NCBI GenBank assembly: GCA_963930645.1
Contig: OZ005648.1
Span: 109,543,092 to 109,607,091 of the forward strand
Direction: 5' to 3'
DNA from: Salticus scenicus
Lineage: Eukaryota; Arthropoda; Arachnida; Araneae; Salticidae
DNA: 64,000 nucleotides
In this document: positions 38,601 through 47,030 of the stretch, piece by piece
Position numbering within the stretch: position 1 is the stretch's first letter
How the letters are laid out: the number at the start of each line of letters is the position of its first letter
Translations under genes and position numbers: made by a program
Notes under the pieces: model-generated
The model's database searches: none
The model's input: only the letters and a program-made list of their open reading frames with translations
Told to the model about the DNA's origin: nothing

Positions 38601-41448
38601 GGGAGGCTGATTTTTTATACCAACTATGTGAAAAATACCAGAGCCGGGAATCAAACCCGGGCCTTCCACTTTACGTGCAGATGCTCAAACCATCGAGCTA
38701 CCCTGGCTGATTACCAGCTAGGCATTGTTATGTGAGAAATGCCTAGCTGGTAATCAGCCAGGATAGCTTGATGGTTTGAGCATCCGCACGTAAAGCGGAA
38801 GGCCCGGGTTCGATTCCCGACTCTGGTATTTTTCACATAGTTGGTATAAAAAATCAACCTTCCACTCCAAATTTTTCAAGTGACGAGCACTGGTGCATTT
38901 TCATAGGTTCAATTTTTATTTAAAAAAAAAAAAAAAAAAAATGGCACAATATGTATTGAAAAATTGAAAGTGTCTGACAACAACTAGAAGAATCAGTGTG
39001 TAAAATAGATCAAAGTATAATATTGATATATGAATACCACACGGATACCATGCGAAAAAACAAACATTTTAAAAATAAGGCCTTAAGAGTGACGAGCACT
39101 GGTGTCTTTACCTTAGTTGTTGAAAACAGGCTACTTCTCACACAGTAACCAGATTTATGATTTATCTTTTTTGATTACTCAGACCCTCTTAAAATAGATT
39201 GTGAATTTAAACTGATAATTAATATTTTTTTTTCTTGCAGATGTTTCTAAGAAGTTATAGGAATGTAGATTTAGATGAGTTTAGTGGACGTTTAGTTGGC
39301 ATCTGTAACATTGTATTATTGTAATATTATTCTGTGTGTGATAAGCATTAAACAATAAAACTACAAACACTAAGCTTGAAACCTATTTTGTACACTTGAA
39401 GTTCACAACACACGTAAATAGTTAAAAATGATTATTAATCCATTTTTCAGATTTTTTAATTTTTAACTTAGTTATAACTTAGTTTTAAATTCTTTTTAAA
39501 ATGATTTACCACACACACAGCAGTGTGACAATTAAAATTTATTTTATTTTATAAATTAAAAATGTTTTCCATGATTTTTAGATGAATTATTAATTTTCAT
39601 TTAGATTCTGGTTTTGTTTCGGGTCGGGTGCAGGTTGCCAAAAATTCTTTAGTGCGGGTTCGGGTTGAATAAAATTTGTCGGGTTCTGGTCGGGTAAAAA
39701 CCGACCCGTGCAGGACTCTGCCTGAAGGAAAGATCTACCTACTCCCATTATTGGGAGTCTAGGAAACTTATTTTGCTTAATCCTTCGATTTCTTAAACCC
39801 CATTTTTTGATCTGCTTTTTGTTTTATATGTTTGTTTGTACTTCGCTTTTGTCTTTAGTTTTGTTCGGTGGCAGAAAGATTGTGTTCATTCTCATCTGTT
39901 GCATTAGAAGAGAAAAAAAGATAATAAAGATCTATAAAAGTAGTAATTAAATATTAAGATTTTTAGTGAATCTGAATGTGCCAAGTTCAATGTTTTGTTA
40001 TTGTTATGTAAGTTATATAAATTTTTTATTGTTGCATAGTTGATATTATTTTTTTCTCTGTTTATTCTAATTAGTTTCCAGAAAGAAATTTACTCAATTA
40101 GCCAGGCTGTTTTCCCGTAGAAAAAGGCGCTCATTCAAACCTATGTATCCTTTTTAAAAGCTGTTCTTAATTTCTTTCATTTGTCTTACTATGGCTTTCA
40201 TTTGTTTGTTTTATTTTTTCTAGTGATGAAAAATGTATACAAATTGAATCACTTGATGCTTTCACACGTTTCTTTTATAGTTATGAATCTTAATGTATAT
40301 TTAGATTGGGAGATGGGTCTAATCCATCTCGAGACAATCTGCTTCTACATGAAGATGAATATTCTGAAGCTTCTGATGATGATTCAGAAACAGAGATGAA
40401 TAAAAAAGACACTTGGAATAGCCATGTAATACGCTTTTTCACTTTATCATTTTGATTCATATGATATCTACTTTTGAATCACTTATCCAAATATTTGATT
40501 TTTGTCAATAATGTCATAGTTTGAGATAAATCATTTTGATATATCAAAGTTCTTGGTGTATGTTCAAAGGAATTTCTGAAAGTCACAATCTTTTTTCATA
40601 TTTGATTTAAAATTCTGCGTTACATATTCCAAACTTCTACCTTTTTACTTTCTGAACATACATTATGTAAAGAAAGTATTGTAATTATAAAAAAATTCAA
40701 TTATGAGATTTTGGTATATCTATGTGTTTTAAGGTCTCTTGAGTTCAATTTTGCTATTTTTATGGTGGTGTATGTATGCATGATTGTATGTATGTATGCA
40801 TGGTAACATCTAAATAGTTTGTTGACAGTTGGTATGTATGTTCTAGGTTACCGTTTCACGAATTGTATAGATTTTGATGAGTCTAGCAGTTAGTTATTTT
40901 CAGGGATACAAAGAAAAATTATTTATCCTTATTCCTTGTCTATACAGGAACTGTGTAGATTTTGATAAGTCTAGCACTCATATTTTTTTACAAGAACACA
41001 AAAAAATATTCTTTATTATTATGGCCTATAGACTCAAATTATTTAAACTGTGATAGCATCTAATTGCTTTATTTAATTGAGTAAAAAATTGGTACTTACC
41101 TTACAGGTGACTGTCTCACCATTTCTATAAATTTTGGTGAGTGTAGGACTTAAGCTCTTTTATAGGCACACAAAGAAAAATTCTTATCATTATGGTCAAT
41201 GGACTCAAATTATTTGAAGTGCAATAGTGTCTAAATACATTATCTGAATAAATTATAAATTGGTATGTATGTTACAGGTTGTTATCGCAAGATTTCTATG
41301 GGTTTTGATAAGTGCATGATTTTTACAGGGACACAAAAAGAAATTCTTTATTGTCTAAACTCTGCATTTGATTCAGATATGAATTGGTAGGCATGTTATA
41401 GATTATCATTGCAAAAAACATATAGATTTACATGAGTGTAAGGCCTAT

Positions 41449-41487
<39 letters not shown>

Positions 41488-44400
41488 TGTTGTACAAAGT
41501 ATAATTTTTACACAATGTGATCTCATGAAAAATGAAAATTTTCATTGAAATTCTGGAAAAAATTATTATAAAATTTAAAGAAATGGAACTTCATCTTCTA
41601 CTTAAATTTTTCTTATTTAGCACATTCAAGTGATAAAACATTTCAAAAAGTACATATTCAAATACTTCTACCACAATCTGTAATAACATATCATACAGTC
41701 TCAAATGATTTTGTAGCAAGTACAGAAAAAGTTTACTTATAATTATATTCGTTCATTATATCTAAGACCAAAAAATAGAAAATTAATATTGAGCTAAGCT
41801 CAATTTAGTGCTATTAGAGGCATCAAGTACTGCCTGCTTGGTTATATAATGTGTTGCTGGGTCAAATCAACACAGCAAAAAAGGTGACCCCCCCCCCTCA
41901 GATTTTTATGAAATTCGGCTCATTTATTTGTTCTATAGAGAAATGAATGTATACCAATTAATAAGTTCCTATCTCCTTTAGTTTTTGATATACAGGGTTG
42001 CAAAAATGAGTAAAAAATGCAAATTTTCAAAATTCTTCTACTACAAATGTACCCATATTTTGTTCCCTAATCAGAGATATAAAATTGATATCATTAGAAA
42101 GCTTATAATGCAGGCTTTCAAATGATATATCACATATATACATTTTTAAAAAAATTTCATTTTAAGGTCAAACATTTTGACCTTTGACCGTCAATATCTC
42201 AAAAAGTACTTAATTAATTTTCTTTTAAAAATTATATCTTATTTTTATGTTTATTGTCTACAATTATTGTGAGTTCCAAAATGGGACGTCCATGGGACAC
42301 TGAGTTATAAATTGAAATGTAACCCTCCATCAGTATTTTCATACTGAAATTTTATGGATACTTTATGATTTTATTTGGGTGGGCCATATATAGAAATTCT
42401 CTAAAAGGAAAATAGTTAATTACAATATTTTTTAATTAATAATTACGTGATTTAAAAAAAAAAAATTAGAAAAATTGAATGGTCAAAGCTTGCAATTTTG
42501 GAATGTTCATCTGCTGGTTAAGCATTCAATTTTAAAAGTGCTGCTAAGTGCAACATTTTAAGGCTTAAACAGTAAAGATAATATTGATGTGTGTGTGTGT
42601 GTGGGGGGTCTTCTCCTATGAGTTTTAATGGATTGAAAATATAAATAACTTATAATCATTAAAATCTGAATTTAAAATGATTAAATAATAATAAGACATC
42701 CCTTTCCAATTTTGTCTTAAAAAAAAGATAAATAAAATAAACCACTTATTTTAGTAGAATTATATTTAGAAAGATTTGGGGGCATTTTGCAGTGGTGAAC
42801 AATCATTACAGTTAATTTAAAGGATGCACATGCTGCACTGACCATTTCTTCAGGAGACAGAGCAAGTTTTTCCAGTGGCAGTTATGGGGACTACAAACCA
42901 ATAAAATTTATGCAACTATTGTATGAATTTAAGTGGTTCTTTTTTCTTTACTCAGTATTAAAGTAACATTTTCATGTACATGACAAACACAGACAGAATG
43001 TGTTCCACTTACTCAACAGCCAAAATGCAGTTTTTTAGTTTTAGTTTGGCAAATGTAAAAAAATCCAATTTAAATGTCTGGATCTCATCCTTAAATTGGT
43101 TAACAGCCTCTATTAAATAACACAATACTAACATTTTCTATATATGTCTTCCATGTATTAACTTTTATTAATACATAATAGTAATAAAAACAATATAATA
43201 ATAATAAAAACCTAACAAACATTACTCTAATTGTTATAAAGCCATTATTATTATTATTATTTATTTATTTTTTCCAGGGAACTAAATAGCAACTGGGTTC
43301 CAATTATTACTAATCCTTGATAGATAGTGTACAAATATTGAATGCGAGCAACTGAAAGTTGCAATCAAGTTTCACTTACATTGTGTATCTTATTATATTT
43401 GCAGAATTTTTTTTGTAAAACTTATTTTATGTTAATATGAAAATGCTAATAGAGGTTTGCATTTTAATTTTTAACTCAGCATCCCGCGGCTGTTCCATGT
43501 TGAAACTCACAATAATTATAGACAATAAACGTAAGAATAACCTAAATTTTAAAAGAAAATTAAATGTGTACTTTTGAAATATTGAAGGTCAAGGGTAAAA
43601 ATGTTTGACCTTAAAATGAAATTTTTTAAAAATGTATACATATGGTACAGTCGAACCTCGTTAATGTGAACACTATTAACGTGAATTACTTTTAACATGA
43701 ACTGTTTCCACAATCCCCGTCAAAATGAAGATTAGTTTAAGATAGCATGAACTACTGATAACAGGAACAATTTTTTTTATTCCCTTGAGATTCACGTTAA
43801 TGAGGTTTAGCTGTATATCATTTTGAAAGCTTGTGTTATAAGCTTTTTAATGATATCAATTTTATATCTCTAAGTTAATTAGGGAACAAAATATGAGTAC
43901 ATTTGTAGTAGAAGAATTTTGAAAATTTGCATGTTTACCCATTTTTGCAGCCCTGTATATCAGAAATTAAAAGAGGTGGGGACTTATTAATTTGTATGCA
44001 TTCCTTTCTCTATAAAGCAAATAAATTAGCCCAATTTCATAAAAATCTGAGGAGGTCAGGTTAAAAATGCAGCTTTTTTGTGTTGATTTGACATGGAATG
44101 ACCCTGTTAATAGTTTCTTAAAAATGATCTGGAAAGCTCAGGGAATTTTTTTTTCTTTAACCTTTGAATATGAAAACCCTATTCAACAAAATAGTTTATT
44201 GTATGTAAATAATAAACTTTGCTTTTGATTATATATTTTAAGTGATCAGGATTCTAAATATTATTATTATTTTTTAATCTAAGTTTATTCTGTTATATTG
44301 AATTAAATTTTAAAGTCATTGTAAGTTCTAATTTATTTAATATCATTTGAAAAACATTTTTTCTTTTTACTTTCTCTTACCATAAGGCAGAGAAAATATT

Positions 44401-46996
44401 GTTTTTGGGTCAAATTTTCGAAATTGAGTTTTTGTTATATTTACACATTTTGAGGTCCCCTGAATCCAAAAATCATGTTTTTAGCAGTTGGTCTGTGTGT
44501 GTCTGTCTGTTATCCGCATATCTCAAAAACAAATTATAGCAGAAAGTTCAAACTTGGTATTCTAAGTGTGTATCATATAGGGATGCTACACTAAACTTTT
44601 CGTTGAGATCAAGCAAATGGTTCATGTACAGGGACACCCAAGAGAATTAAAATACATTACGTCTATGAGGGAAATTGTTGGTAAGTAGAGTTTAACATAC
44701 ACTCATGGACAAAAAAATTAGCGCACCAAGAAGGAGTCCTCAAAATGAAACGAAATTTTACATACATAATGACTACTTTGATATAAGTAAATGATTAGAA
44801 AATAAAAGAAAAAGGATAATTTATTTCAGAGAAAAAGACAAATGAACGGAGGATTTAATACCCTGTTGGACCCCCTCTAGCGCGAATGCACAATGCGATA
44901 CGATCGGGCATTGAGGCATACAAGTTCTGTATGATGTCTTGAGACATTTCGTTCCATATTTGCTGTAACCTTGCCTCTAGTTCGTTCAAACTCGTGGGAT
45001 GCCAAACTCGCCGTCCCAAATGATCCCAGATATGCTCGACTGGAGACAAATCTGGGGATCTGGCAGGCTTAGGAAGGGTAGTAACAGCGCGGAGACAGTC
45101 TTGTGACAGCCTTGCCGTGTGAGGCTGAGCATTGTCTTGTTGAAAAATGGCTCCTGAGAGCCGTTGCATGAGTGGCAACACATGTGGTTGCAGGATGTTA
45201 TGGACACACCGCCGGGCTGTCATGGTGCCATGGATCAATATTGGGGGTGACCGTGTATTGTAGGAAATGGCACCCCATACCATCACACCAGCTGTGGATG
45301 CAGTGTGCAACTGTAAAGAAAAGGCAGAATTGAGGTATTCCCCCTGTTGCCTCTACACACGTACATGTTAGTCATCCCTGCCCAAATTGAATCTGGACTC
45401 GTCGCTAAGCACGACATGGTTCCACTCGGTTGCTATCCAACCCCGTTGAGTGTGACACCACTCCAAACGGAGCAGAGGGGGGGTGGGTATTATTGGCGGC
45501 ACATGTAATGGACGCCGTGATACCAAATGTCCTTCAGCCAGGAGCCTTCGTATGGTTCAAGAGGACACAGGGGCCCCTAGTGAAGGTGCTACCTCTGCCT
45601 GGATGGCGGCCGATGAAGCAGTTGGCTGTACGCGTGCATTTCTTACGATGTCGCGGTTTTCTCAACGACTGGTCTGTCGAGGGCGTCCTGAGCCTGGCCT
45701 TCGTGTACATGACATCTCTCGGGTCCACTGATCCCAACACCTCCTCACAACACAATGAGAGCGGCCTAATTGACGAGCTACTCGCCTAGCTGACCACCCA
45801 GCTTCCATCATGCCGATGATTCTCCCCCTCTCAAACTGCGACAGCTGCTCATATTGTCATCGAAAACAACGTAATGGCATGTCTACCTCAGCTCTTCCTT
45901 TGTAAAGGAGTCAGCACACTCAAATAAGCTTTTATTACCTTTTTTATACTCCACAGAGAACGACAATAAATGCCCTCTACCGGCTATACGTAATACGCAA
46001 TCACGCTGCATTTCTAATCATTTGCATATCTCCCCGACATGTACATTCACGGCAAGTTTCGTTACGATCCCGCAATTATTTCTTGGTGCGCTAATTTTTT
46101 TGTCCATGAGTGTATTTAGACTGCACCAAACCAAATGAAATGAATATATATTTTTTATATGCATAAAAAACATGTTTCATGTAGAATATGGTATAAGAAT
46201 CATTCACTATTCATTTACAGGGCTACACAAAATAATTAGATTATAATACGAAAATACTTGTAAATTGCTGGAAGTGTACTTTAGGTTGTGCTGTGTATTA
46301 TTAATATAGGATTATATTTATGTGCACCATGTGATGTGTACATAACTTTCAGAAGATACACAGGGCTGCCAATATTTAAGCCATAACATTCTTTTTTTTA
46401 TTTTTAAGTGGAAGTGCTTCACTATAATATTTTACCATGTCCAGGAAAGCTGCTCAGGAATTGCCATATGATAAATAATGTATTTTTTAAACTAAATATT
46501 TATCACTTGGTTTTTGTATATTTACACGTTTTGTACTGAATACCGAAGTCAAGTTTTATAGTTTAATCTTTCACTGTGTCTGTTAGAGTAAATTAAAAAC
46601 AAATAATTTCAGGCGATCCAAATGATGTATTTTGAAGTTAATATATTTGTTACTAAAAATGTTTGTTCAAGATTGATAAGTTTCAAGGAACGATGAGTGT
46701 GAAAGTTGAGTAATTTTAAATAAACTTTTGAATTTAATAAAAGATGTGAATTCTGTATAAATTTAGATACAATAATGAAACGAGGGGTTTGAGGGAAGGG
46801 GGGGGGCTACCACCCCACATAGAATTATTTGTCAAATAAAGCTGTTTCTGAAGCCTGATTTGAATTGTTTTAACATAGGTTTACATAGCAGTACTCGTTA
46901 TCTTAACTCTTACTATCCAATCTGTACTTTTAGCATTAAATTTTATGGTACGAGAAAGTTGCGTTAGTGACACACAAGATTCTCTTTCTTCTTATA

Positions 46997-47030
<34 letters not shown>

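Noticed and set aside
22035..39722. A single 17.7-kb transposon carrying three host exons
   Set aside because: The 8-mers outside the ends differ, and exons 1-7 are in normal order with matching phases; kept only as a lower-interest observation.
45430..45789. 119-codon + strand frame in the Tcb-like element
   Set aside because: It is the reverse complement of the transposase region; its length reflects the element's higher GC content.
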